From the NCBI GenBank assembly GCA_016748015.1, contig JAAOMT010000276.1, positions 278,343 to 342,342 on the forward strand: DNA of 64,000 nucleotides, written 5' to 3'. A model generated the notes under the pieces. It worked only from the letters and a program-made list of their open reading frames with translations, was not told where the DNA came from and searched no databases. Source of the DNA: Geosiphon pyriformis (taxonomy: Eukaryota > Glomeromycota > Glomeromycetes > Archaeosporales > Geosiphonaceae). Both the position numbers and the translations under genes were made by a program. Positions 1-10,502 of this stretch are shown piece by piece (position 1 is the first letter of the stretch; each line of letters starts with the position of its first letter).

Positions 1-355
1 ATATCATAGATAAAATTTTATTTATAGAAGATTATTTACATTAGATGAAAAATTATATTTTAAAAGTACAAGTATATCAGTTAAAAATATTATAAAGTGT
101 ATAAATTTGATAAATGGGTGTTTTTTAATAGTGGTCCGAATTATGACGTATAAAATTTTTGATTCGATGAAAAATATTTAAAACTTCCGTTCCCCAACCA
201 TTGGGGGCTCCATAAACTTAACGTATCTAAAGAATTTCTGTTTACCGTGGAAGGTATCGAAACTGGATTTTTAATATTATTCTGATGATGTATTAGGCAA
301 GAATTATTTGATGACCTTGAATGAACTTACAATTATTCCTATGACATCCTGAAAG
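1..355. other. AT-rich upstream region with a short hairpin
   Basis: No convincing gene is seen before the NDUFAF5 start. The stretch is strongly AT-rich. The one local structure is a 6-bp perfect stem (CCCCAA at 192-197, TTGGGG at 201-206) with a 3-nt loop, which stands out as a GC-rich island in AT-rich sequence. It could be part of a dispersed repeat; nothing here decides that. Confidence 0.4.
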
Positions 356-2087
356 ATGGTGTTAAAAGTATTTCGAATGATGCAAATTTGTCCCTCAAGA
401 TTATTCGTTAATTCTCGTCGGTATGCCTCGACGATTGTGTCAGAGATACCGGGGGCATTTATTGTATTTGATCGTGTAGCAAAAACACGTCAAAAAAATC
501 GTGCTGCTTTAGATATGGAATCTAGTCGACAAGTAGATTATTTGAAGGATGAAGTTGCATACCGGATTGTTGATAGGCTTTTGGTGAGAATATAAAAACA
601 AAGTCGCTTTCAAATTAGGTCTATGACATCTATTTTCTAGATGGTTAAAATCAAATTAGGACATCAAACGCGAATTTAAAACCGTCGTGGATTTAGGGAG
701 CGGATCTGGCCACATTATTAAACACCTTGATCAGGACATCGTAAAAGAATTGATCATGTGTGATATGTCAGGTCTTATGCCAAAATTTTTTGATTACTGT
801 ATTTTTTCTTATTTTACCTTGTTAATTTATTCCTATTTTACGAACAGAAAAAGCGTTAGAGAGAGATAAAGATATTGGCTATAAAGGTAAAGGGAATTTC
901 TATTCGGATTTTTGGTCACATGAGTGCTCCTATTTAAAACTTATCCCGATGACACATGAGGGCAGTGGAAGTTGAGAGAAAAGTTGTTGATGAAGAATCA
1001 CTTCCTTTCGAAGAAAATTCATTGGATGCCGTTATTAGCAGTTTATCACTTCATTGGGTTAATGATTTACCAGGTTCGCCAAAAATTTTCATAAAAATTA
1101 TTTTATCACATAGATTTTGCTTTTAATTGATCAAAATTTCAAGGAGCATTTATACAAATCCGACGTTCATTAAAACCGGATGGAGTGTTCATCGGGGCGC
1201 TGTTTGGCGGCGATACATTATTTGAACTACGGCAAGTAGAATAATTCCAATTTTTAAACACAAAATATTTTTAGTTTTGCTAATTTATGTGTGATTCTTA
1301 ATACTTAAAGAACCTCTTTACAACTTGCAGAAACAGAACGTGAAGGGGGTATTTCCCCACGGGTATCCCCTATGACAGGTTTGATCATAAAAAATTAATA
1401 TTTAATTAGTGAACTCATTTGTTCTGATGGCTCGAGTTGATTTCAGATGTACGTGACCTGGGTAGTTTGCTCTCTCGTGCTGGATTCACGTTGACTACGG
1501 TTGATCTGGATGATATAGTTGTAAATTATCCTAGCATGTTTGAACTAATGCAAGACTTACGGGCTATGGGCGAGAGCAATGCAGTGTTGACAAGGTATAT
1601 TCTATCGAATTTATGTCCACGAAGGCAATTCATAATTCTCTTTATCTTTTAGACGCCCATTTTTGAAAAGAGATACAATGTTGGCAGCCGCCGCTATATA
1701 TAAAGGTAGGCTTTTTGAATATTTCATCCAAATTACTCGTATCCTCTTATAACGCTGCTTTTAATCGATTTACTTTTAAAGAATTATACGGAAATCCTGA
1801 AGGAACAATTCCGGCTACCTTTCAGGTTCATATATCTATTTCATGTAAACTTTTTTGTGGCAATTCCCCTAATTCAATATTTTCTTTTTTGAAATTCAGA
1901 TTCTTTATGTGGTAAATATCCTTTATTTTATGCATGTGAGTTTCTGGAATTTCCATCTTTATAATTTTCATTGTTATCAAAGATTGGGTGGAAACCAGAT
2001 GTCTCTCAACCAAAGCCCAAACCACGGGGGTCTGCTCAGACATCTTTGAAGGAGATCTTAGAAAAGAGTGGTTCGGAAGAGCAATAG
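356..2087 (+). CDS. NDUFAF5: NDUFAF5-like mitochondrial methyltransferase (complex I assembly)
   Basis: SAM-dependent methyltransferase-fold protein. Family knowledge: NDUFAF5 is a mitochondrial matrix arginine hydroxylase acting on NDUFS7 in early complex I assembly. I read eleven exons: 356-583, 660-771, 848-886, 966-1073, 1144-1231, 1311-1378, 1447-1594, 1653-1705, 1782-1825, 1900-1911 and 1983-2087. Phases are consistent throughout and give 334 residues. Motif I (VVDLGSGSG) lies at about residues 85-93. The stretch [12 protein letters not shown] and the family-typical LAETEREGG follow. The first 25 residues are basic with few acids, fitting a mitochondrial targeting peptide. Exon 10 is only 12 nt. 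Intron 5 begins GCAAGT, not GT: only this donor restores the [11 protein letters not shown] reading. Identity is very likely; exact splice sites are inferred from frame and family fit. Confidence 0.9.
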
Positions 2088-3451
2088 GAAATTGGAAGTC
2101 AATTCAGATCACCACAATTCCTAATTTGATCCTTTCAGAAGATCTCCCAAGTTCAAGGACCAGAATTTTAGATCATTGGCGAACTCATGGAAAACGTTCC
2201 CCGAATCAGTGCTCTAATTTCTAGCTGAGAGGGCGATTACATACTTGATTTTTGCCAACAGGCAGTCTATGTTGGTGGGTCTCATCTAACTATTGTATCT
2301 CTAGCGGGAAGACAGCTTTGTATTTTGTCTATTCCTCGGGTGTCAATATTCTCCCCCGATGATCAAATGTAATAAATGAGGGTCGTGTGTCGATTTTCTC
2401 AATCGTTCTTAAGAAAGAATTCATTAAGTATATCGAAAGATGATGAAAAGCCAGAAAAAAAATCTAGACATACTGTTTTGCCATTTCTGTCTTCATGAGA
2501 ATTTCCTTTAATGGGCTCGCAAGCAATACAATACCTATCGAAAATATAGCAACAGAAACTAAAGTCTCGATCGTCACCTGTTTTAGCCGCAAAAATGTAC
2601 AAGCAAAATCACTAAACTGTTATCGCGTTTCAAAAACGGTTAAAAAGAAAGACTCACATCTAAAGGTAGATCTTTTTCTACTTTTTCTACCACCTTCAGA
2701 TACGAGAGATCTAAAATTAATTAAGAAACAATAGGAATCAAATGTCTAAATGAAAAAAGAATTTCTAAAGTCTGGGGAGAGATTCTCACGTTCATATGTT
2801 GAATAGGAAGAGTGGATCAAGAGGAGAAAGCCAAGTGTGCATAGTATTCGACCTAGTGTCGGTGAACTTGAAGACATTAGAGGTTATTTCAATGTGGATA
2901 TGCGTATCTTGATTAAAAGGTCAACGAGAAATCTTGAGAATTTACAATTTGGTAGATCATTGTAAAAACCTTATTTCTGATAATAGACTCCTCGAACTCG
3001 GGTTTCTATAAGTTTTACTACGTTAATTTTTAAATTCATTTAAATGAATATTTTCATTATAAAATTTTAAGATTTTAATTTAAAATTAAAAAAAAGATTT
3101 AAATATCAAACTTGTTGAACATTAATATTTAAAAATTAAAAATACATGTTATTTTTGCTTAATTAATGTAAAACGCTGTATAATGCTTTAGCAAATGTAA
3201 TATGTTATATAATATAAAAAGTTTATTAAATATTAAAAAACGAAAATTTAATTCAATGGTTTCATATTTTTCAAAATTTTATTATAATATAATAATAAAA
3301 TATATTTTTAAATGCATATATTTTAATAAAAAGCCAAAAATTTATAAAAATGGTACAGTGAAATCTTTTGTAATTTATAGAATAAAATCATGTGATCATC
3401 ACAATTTAAAGACGATGATTCCTGATAAGAGGCATTTCACTTTTTGTTGTC
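2088..3451. other. Intergenic region with coding-like fragments, then AT-rich promoter side
   Basis: No complete gene was recognised. Three stretches on the plus strand read like protein: 2225-2371 (GDYILDFCQQAVYVGG onward), 2396-2494 (Ser/Lys/Glu-rich) and about 2820-2965 (containing VGELEDIRGYFNVDMRIL, ending TAA). They are in different frames. They could be exons of an unrecognised gene or remains of one. From about 3000 to 3450 the sequence is almost pure AT and probably holds the promoter of the J-protein gene. Confidence 0.35.
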
Positions 3452-4588
3452 ATGTCTACGTCCTGGAAATTTCGACTCATAGTTTCGGCATTGATCCTGA
3501 TTTTTTTATCACTCTTCTTTATACCCCCAGCAAGAGCTTGGGATCAAGGTAATTTCTCAACTTCTTAGCGTCATGAAATATATGCAAAGAAAAATATACT
3601 TCTCGATTGAAACATTCTCTTCCGCACACTCATCTTTGCTTTTAGAGGACTATGAAATATTTGATTTGGTTGACGAGTTAGAAAATGCTGAAGGGAGCCA
3701 TGAAACTTTTTACTCGTGGATAGGTCTTGAGGAGTCGGCGACCGAGAAAGAAATTGGGAAAGCATATCGGAAAAAGTCCTTGACGTTACAGTAAGTCAGA
3801 AGTTATATAACCTCTATCTGCCCAGCGAAAAATTATTTTTTTATTTTGAACATATTGCTAAAAATCTTACTACTTGATTTAGTCCCGATAAAAATCCTGA
3901 CGAAAGGACACAAGAAAAATTTGCGCGTCTCGGCAAAATAACTGCCATTTTGCGTAGCCCAGAATCACGAAAACGCTACAACTTCTTCCTAAAGAATGGT
4001 GTACCACGATGGCGTGGTACTGGCTATTATTACCGTCGCCATCGTCCGGGTGTCTTAAATGTACTCGCTTTCTTATTGATACTAGCTTCCCTATTACATT
4101 ATCTTGTGATGTGGATCAACTTTTATCAGGAGCGTAAACGAATTCGATTTTACATCCAAGAGGCACGTGAATTAGCATGGGGTAAACGGATGAAAAAGCA
4201 AGATACACGGAAAAGAATAAATGTGAATGAATTACAATTTATCGTGGAAGGTGAATATGTCGCGTTCATAACTGATGATGGTGACGAGTTTCCTTTGGAT
4301 GAGGAAGAGATCATGGCACCTCGAGTGTTAAACTCCTTTATGTTTGCTGCACCAAAATGGGCTTATAATTTTGTTTTGGAAAAATTTACTAGAGAAAAGG
4401 AAGCTTCTCATTTGGGGAATGGGGTGAAGGATTCGAAGAACAAGGTAGAACATGGGTCAGCCGATGATAAGAGTTCTTTCTCTAGTGATGACGAGCAAAG
4501 TATGCAGAGTGAAGCTGGAGGGAATGTAACACCTCGACAAAGAAGAGCAAGAAATAAAGATAGACGAGGAAATAAAAATAGAAGATAA
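3452..4588 (+). CDS. ER membrane J-domain protein (DnaJ family)
   Basis: Three exons (3452-3548, 3646-3790, 3883-4588) give 315 residues. The protein starts with a clear signal peptide (MSTSWKFRLIVSALILIFLS, ending near ARA-WDQ). A J domain follows, with the HPD catalytic tripeptide at residues 81-83, split across the second intron. One membrane segment lies at about residues 138-160 (VLNVLAFLLILASLLHYLVM). The rest is a long cytosolic tail ending in a Lys/Arg-rich stretch. Family knowledge: a lumenal J domain stimulates BiP/Kar2 ATPase. This layout resembles fungal Erj5 and animal DNAJC1/DNAJC25; I cannot choose among them. The start is fixed by the signal peptide. The basic C-terminus may act as an ER-retention or ribosome-proximal tail (inference). 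Confidence 0.85.
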
Positions 4589-5159
4589 CTATTGGGGATC
4601 GTGTTACGTGAAAAACTTTATGGATGGGCTCGGATCCAAAAGACATTTATGCCGCAAGATTATCTATTCAAATCAAACATTTTTCATAGAACATCGCATA
4701 ACCTGGACACTTTCATATTATTTTTAGAAATAGTCATCAAATCACCAATAGATTTTGACACATTAATTATTTTTTGGTACAAATTATTATTAGATTCTAA
4801 TAGTTAAGGTATCAATGTGATGTTCCGCAAACTTAGATAAAACAATGTTGGAATTTTTTTCGTAAAATAATTACTTCATACTCTAGCGCATTCCCGAGAA
4901 ATGGCGTCATAAATTATAGTAACTTGACAAAAAATTACCCAAAGGATTTTCGACAGAAATCGGAAAATCCCATTAAAGTCTAGTCAAATCATATTTTTTT
5001 GTGGCAATTGTTGAATGATCTATTATTTCAACTTTGGATCGGTGATTTGTCTCCAACCCTCTTTCTCTTGATGCACGTTCCTCCATATCAAAGCGTTTTT
5101 CCCTGATTCATATTATACAGAAATTTTTTAATGAAAAAGTTTTGTGCGAATTATGCAAT
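4589..5159. other. Intergenic, no gene seen
   Basis: About 570 bases between the J-protein gene and the arrestin remnant. Only short AT-rich open frames occur, without recognisable domains. It probably holds the terminator of the J-protein gene. Confidence 0.4.
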
Positions 5160-5998
5160 ACAAAAATAGGCTAAGAAATTGATTAAGAGAAGTAAAGTGG
5201 TAGATTCATCGCATAGCTCTTGTAGTCTCACAGCAGCAGTAGGAGGCACTGTTGTGAACGGGTATAGATGGGGATTGAGAGGCGATTGTGATGAATGGGT
5301 TGTTATTGGTTTCTTCATTATCGTAAAAATCAAGGGAAATATCATCCGATAGAGTTTTCAATTTTTATCTCCTTTTCTAATTTAATATGATTCGTCTTTC
5401 CGACAATCATTTATTTTCAATTTGTGAGACATGTTGATATACTTGGTATCTAAAATATTTTATCCTCCGGTAGAACAAGAACCTTGATCAGGGTAGAAAT
5501 TCGTTCATTTTGTCGGAAGCCTCCAGCATCTGGTCACCAGTAAATTTGATTTCTAATGCATATCGCTTTTTTATAGTTGACCCGCCATCAGGACGAAATT
5601 CTTGATATTCTTTGATGCCAACCGTAAGCTTTTTGAGATAAACTCTTGGCTTATGAAAGATTAGACGTAAATGAATAAAAATCGTTCCTCCTGGTCAAAA
5701 AGTTGTTTTCTCAAACCCTACATCATATCCTACTCGCTTTCCTATAGCGCGTTGATTACCCAGATTTTGAAGGACCAAGGTTTCCTATGGGGGAGTTTAC
5801 AGTCAAAACTTTTAGCACTGATAGTATTATGACAACTTCGTAAGAGGATTGAACAGTGCTATTTGGTCTCCAAGGTACAATCATCTCATCCAAAAAGTTT
5901 AATTCAGCAAGATCCGAAGAAAAAAGGGTTTGGATGCTAGATCGAGCGAGTAAATACTCTACTTGACCACACAATGTAAATCTCTTACTCTGCATTAG
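5160..5998 (-). pseudogene. Degenerate arrestin-like gene copy
   Basis: Read on the minus strand in several frames, this region matches pieces of the intact arrestin-like gene at 12258-13823. RVGYDVGFEK matches GVGYDVSLPF. LIFHKPRVYLKKLTVGIKEY matches LIFYKPLVYLKSINVAIKEY. LIKVLVLPEDKIF matches IVKLMVPEEGKIF. NMSHKLKI matches TISHKLKV. The pieces are in the right order but are broken by stop codons and frame changes, and roughly 70 residues appear to be missing before the GYDV segment. The 5160-5345 part (Pro/Thr-rich, TTVPPTAAVRLQEL) probably represents the C-terminal arrestin region, less certainly. No single open frame could encode a working protein, so it is called a pseudogene. Confidence 0.7.
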
Positions 5999-6300
5999 AT
6001 TCTATCACACATCTTTGTCTCGAGATCTTTTAATTTTAGTAAAAATGGCTATCGACTCTATCAACATTTTTACTCATGCTAGAGTGAAGGTGCCAATTTA
6101 ACGAGAAATTATTAATAAAATTATTTCGGCAAAGGTTTTTAGGAACTTTACTGATTGACTTTATTTCAGAAATAAAAAACAGATAATTATCCATTAAAAT
6201 CAAATTGAAAACCAAAATTTGCGATAAAAAGAATAGTCGCATCACGAGTTCAATCACAAAATCATAAATATCTGTTTTTCACTTTATTCACCGATTAAGC

Positions 6301-7121
6301 CTAAACTTTAACATCATAGTCCGTTTCCATAACTGTCGTTAACATCCCATAATGAACTCGATCAGGCCTGGTTATGATAGGCACTCTCCCAAAGCGTGAA
6401 AACGGCCAAAGAATATGCGTCACTTTAGCATTAATTAATCCCAGCGGAACCTAGGTTCATGAAGCGGAAATCTTGTTTGAAGTTATTGAATTTAAGCAGA
6501 TCTTGGGGGTAAAGCTTTGAAAACTTACCGGACCAAACGTATTACTATCTTTGCTGTGAAAATTTTCGTCACCTTCCACCCAACAATGACCCCTTGGTAC
6601 GTAAACCAAACGATTTGGATTCGGTGGAAGTGTGATCACCGTGTCACCTTCTAATGCGATTATGCGTTTTGTTATCAATAGGTCCGGATCGTATGGTGAC
6701 CTTGAGTCAATTGGTGTTTTGGAGGGTATTTGAGTAAACCTTTATTATAAAATTATGATATGCAAAATAATGTAAACACCTAGTACGAACCAGAGAGTGA
6801 CTACATCTCCAACTTCATATTTACGCCATGCAACCGTCCAACGATTGAGTAAAACGACGTCATGACGAAGTTTATTCGTGTCTGGATTAAAAGTTGGCTG
6901 GTGGTTTAGTGCATGCATACATATTAATAGAATTTGGAGGACTTGTGCCTTTCACTTTATTTACTTACCGTGTTTAACAAAGAAATTCACAACTTTGGAA
7001 TTGAAAGGAAAACATGCTTAACTAATTATACCTGCATGGAGCGCCCGTTCACTGACGCTACACTATACACATGTTCAATAAAAAACGCGGCTACCGGCAC
7101 CCACCCTAGTTGCCGAATCAT
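6301..7121 (-). CDS. IMP2: Mitochondrial inner membrane protease subunit 2
   Basis: Type I signal-peptidase-family serine protease of the inner-membrane IMP complex, facing the intermembrane space. Family knowledge: IMP2 trims bipartite presequences. Exons in coding order are 7121-7032, 6897-6791, 6700-6529 and 6450-6301, giving 172 residues, the usual family length. The catalytic Ser is S28 in GRSMQP (SMxP motif). The catalytic Lys is K77 in [11 protein letters not shown]. Box D is WVEGDE, and the [10 protein letters not shown] stretch is typical of IMP2/IMMP2L. A hydrophobic N-terminal segment ([13 protein letters not shown]) is the membrane anchor. The 5' ends of this gene and the NuiA-like gene are 212 bp apart and divergent, so they probably share a promoter region. 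Confidence 0.92.
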
Positions 7122-7333
7122 TTGTTGAGTTTTAGGGTTAAAAAAAAACTTTGACATGGAGAATCTTGCTTTTTACGTTTAGCTAAAAAAAGATTTTGCG
7201 AGGACCAGTAGATAAAAAATAATTGATAAAAGCACTAACCATTACTGGGCCTGCAGCAGTAGTAGAAGATCACTGATCGATTAGATCATTAAAGTCGAAA
7301 GACACGTCAAAATATTTTGAGCTTTAGACCTTA

Positions 7334-8122
7334 ATGGCACGGCGGTTTTCCGTACGACCAAAAATGATGGCATTTCTATATAGAAATACTTTTCATGATC
7401 CATTTCGCCTTTCATTAGTAAATAGGCAGAATATTTTGATTTTAACGACCCTGGCAAAGCCCTTGGTACTTTCCTTCACAATGTCTTCACAGCCACTTGA
7501 TGAATCAAAGGGCGAAGAGTTATCCCTGACAATATCTCTACCGCCAAACATTCTATATATCAAAAACCACTTACTTGCGGCTTCCAAAAATCTTGTCTAC
7601 ATTTCCGAGAGTGACGAGCCATTTGAATTTGTTTTCTTCCCTAGTGCGGAACTTTCACAACTTCCAGAAACTGGGGAAGAATTCGCGTCCCTCGTCTTAG
7701 GCCGTGACCTCAGCACCCTTCGTAAGCATCGTTCTTTAATGACAATTGAAGACGATGTTTATGATGATTCGCCACGACCTCGAGTTCTCGATTTTGACGA
7801 GTTTTTTACAGCCTTAAGTGGTGATAGGGTTGGTGAGGCTGCAAATGAGACACCTTTACAAGAGGACGACCCATACACTCAAACTCTAGGCTATGGTGAA
7901 TTGAAACGTGCATTTAAACGTTCTTTCACGGATGGTGGTAACAGTGTTACGCTTAACGAGGACGGGGTCATCGAACGTCCCCCGACTCCTGATTTGAATT
8001 CGAGTCAAGATTTTAGAATTTATCGTGTGCCATTGGATAAAACTAGAATTGAAATTTTTATTGTTGGATTGGTTAAGGGTGTTGGCGTCGTTGGGGTTAA
8101 AACCTTGAGTATTGAGACATAA
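7334..8122 (+). CDS. Nuclease A inhibitor-like protein
   Basis: Single-exon 262-residue frame. Two blocks resemble the NuiA (nuclease A inhibitor) family best known from cyanobacteria: LVYISESDEPFEFVFF in the middle and VGLVKGVGVVGVKTLSIET at the C-terminus. Between them lies an acidic insert (about residues 150-200). Family knowledge: NuiA binds and blocks a DNA/RNA non-specific nuclease; whether this protein does so is unknown. The first ATG gives about 49 extra residues that are basic and hydrophobic and could target mitochondria. A second ATG at 7481 (MSSQPLDESK) would give a cytosolic form of the bare domain. No intron is seen, unlike most neighbours. A bacterial ancestry is possible but not shown. 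Confidence 0.65.
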   Translation: MARRFSVRPKMMAFLYRNTFHDPFRLSLVNRQNILILTTLAKPLVLSFTMSSQPLDESKGEELSLTISLPPNILYIKNHLLAASKNLVYISESDEPFEFVFFPSAELSQLPETGEEFASLVLGRDLSTLRKHRSLMTIEDDVYDDSPRPRVLDFDEFFTALSGDRVGEAANETPLQEDDPYTQTLGYGELKRAFKRSFTDGGNSVTLNEDGVIERPPTPDLNSSQDFRIYRVPLDKTRIEIFIVGLVKGVGVVGVKTLSIET

Positions 8123-8602
8123 TTGTCTATGGAAATGGGGCATGCTTATGACTATGTTGAAAATTGGACGAAGATTTTGGTTGGTGTAATAATGTGATTT
8201 GAGATATGGATGCTCTTCTACTTTGCCGCCATTCTAGTTGGTTGTCAATTTCTCCTTGTAATGAAGAACACGTTAGGGGGTTGGTCACCATCTTTATTTT
8301 CATAATTTTAATACTTTTTAATTATTAATAACGGTATACTGTTGTCAACAGTATAACAATTTTTCTCAAAGCAGATATTTTTTTTTCTAAAATTTGCTTC
8401 CATTAAAGCCCAAAAAACACTAGGTCATGATATAAATTTAAAATCTGAAATTAATTAGTATTCCGTTGACAAGTGCATTTTGTAGAGAAATCTCAAAATT
8501 ATATGGTTAAAATTAATCTTTGATTACTTTTAGGTTCTATTTATTTTTCATGAAGTTCAGTCACCCCGATCTTACACTACCTTTTCCATTCACGAGGTCA
8601 TC
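8123..8602. other. Intergenic between convergent genes
   Basis: About 480 bases between the stop codons of the NuiA-like and ERD1 genes, which converge here. AT-rich, with no credible frame. It should contain both transcription terminators. Confidence 0.5.
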
Positions 8603-10125
8603 TCACACAAACACATATCCCCCTCCCCCCCAGCTTTGTAAATCAACCCACCTGCTTTCCATTCGAAAAAACATCCATAACCATCGTCTTCCCACTTCCA
8701 AACACTCCATTAAAAATACACCAGCCTCTAACTCAGCAACAACATGTAAATGCGAGGAAAGCTTCAAAGACCAGGTGAATCGAAGCAAGAAATCAATAAT
8801 AATTGCGATATAATAAATAAAAGGAAATTTAAAATGTAAAGTCGAACGAAGCTGAAAGCTTGGAATACGCCAAATACGACTAGCGGAGGCAGTTAGGACT
8901 GTAGGTGTTGTTGGTATGCTATTTACATCAGTTGAAAAAATTTCAAGATTCCAATCTTTTGTCACATCCCAATAGAAAGAATACAATGAATTAACAGCTA
9001 CGGATGCAATCCTATAAATAAAAGTTCATTGAATCCATAAAATATTTAAAAATTGTAAAATAGATCGTGCCAATGGGTCGAGATATACCATAACTTATAT
9101 AAAGTCGCTTGACCAAGGGTGACATCCTCCGAATCCAATGTGCCATAATCATATCGTTTTTGTAAAGCCGAGAAAAATATTACAGGAAACGCAGAAGCAT
9201 ATTTTAGTGCATTATATAAGTGTCGTCTATTGATAAAATTTGAACTCCAATATTCCGACATACATAGACGAAAACGAATAAAATAAGGCAAACTTTTGTC
9301 GTCGTCGTCGTCGTCGTTCAAAGTTCGCCCAAGATAGAATGGAGAGAGAGAGACACATATTATTTTTCTGGATCTTGGGATTACAAAAAAAAATGGTAAA
9401 TTTCTTACCCAGTGAGAAAAGGTGCGACCACATAACTCCAACATCGGTTCTCTGAAAAAATTCCGGCCTCTTCGAAATTGTGAAAAATTAAAATACATCC
9501 GGTCACGTACAAATCTCCCAACACCTTAGCAAAGCTGGTCAAGATGTCGGCCATCACAGTATCGGCGAACCGCACTTCTGAACCAAATTTAAAAAACATA
9601 ATTCGACAAAAACATCTAGTAATCAAAACAGAAATATTAATTCAAAATCAATTTCAGAATCGACTATCTTGAAATATAAACTCTGAATTCTTACACCTTT
9701 TACCTCATAAATCGAATCCGATCTCGTCGTCTGAATATGTTGAAGGGGCAAATTATGACCAATAGTATAACGACGTAGCAAATCAAAGGTACACATGTCC
9801 ACTCTGCTATTTTATCCGGTTGACCGTCACTCAATCGCCAAAATAGCAGTATATTGAAGCCTACCCAAGTGGACAACATGGCCGCTATTATGTACACGGA
9901 TTTGTATGGATTTGTTGAAATTTTCTCAGGGTAATGATTTTGCGGGTAAAAGGAAAAGAGTGCAAAAACATCTACCCCAACACAAGAGAGTAATTGCAAG
10001 TTAGAGCCCCAAGCCCAAAGTCCTATGCACAGAACAATTAACACTCGAAATGGTAGGGGAAAACTATGGGAGAACGTCCACACTCTCGCGGCAGTGTCGT
10101 CTATGACGGGTATCGTCACATCCAT
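8603..10125 (-). CDS. ERD1: ERD1-like EXS-domain membrane protein
   Basis: Polytopic membrane protein of the EXS (ERD1/XPR1/SYG1) family. Family knowledge: yeast Erd1 is a Golgi protein needed for retention of lumenal ER proteins, for glycosyltransferase recycling and for phosphate recycling. Coding-order exons are 10125-9704, 9615-9409, 9292-9089 and 9011-8603, giving 413 residues. EXS signatures include SLYSFYWDVTKDWNL, YYIAIIIDFLLRFTW and the C-terminal LEVGRRWLWMFFRMESRWV. Several hydrophobic membrane spans are visible. Intron 2 (9293-9408) contains a (GTC)n tract. An in-frame ATG 21 codons upstream (10188) is an alternative start. The last ten residues (Gly-rich) could instead be intron read-through, because a GTGGGT donor-like site sits just before them. 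Divergent from ADE1 with 377 bp between starts. Confidence 0.87.
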
Positions 10126-10502
10126 CGCGAACCCAAAAACGATAATCTTGAAATAAAAAGGAGTTAAAGTCACAATTTTAGTCTGCACTGCTGACTAAGG
10201 GGTGAGACGACGACACTGTTCCGTGAGTGGACGATGAACTTAAAATAGATGTTAGAAATCCAGATTGAAAATAAGAGAATGTAACTTCTAGTGGAAGAGT
10301 GGCTTTCTTGGAGAAATGATTTATGATTAGCTGAAACTTAAAATTTGTTGCTCGTTTTAAAGTAGTTTTTTCCGACCTAGTACTGTTACATCATTGGTTC
10401 ACTATTGGTTATTAAATACATGTGGCAAATTCGTCACGGGATTCACGATCAAAGTGAATCAAGTGGCCAATCTAAAAGTCCAAATTCATTTCATCTTTTG
10501 TC

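Noticed and set aside
3202-3552. 116-codon frame covering the J-protein signal-peptide exon
   Set aside because: AT-rich Lys/Ile/Tyr/Asn run in a different frame from the well-supported signal peptide beginning at 3452.
8520-8813. Plus-strand frame of 97 codons
   Set aside because: Antisense to the last ERD1 exon, which carries clear EXS motifs.
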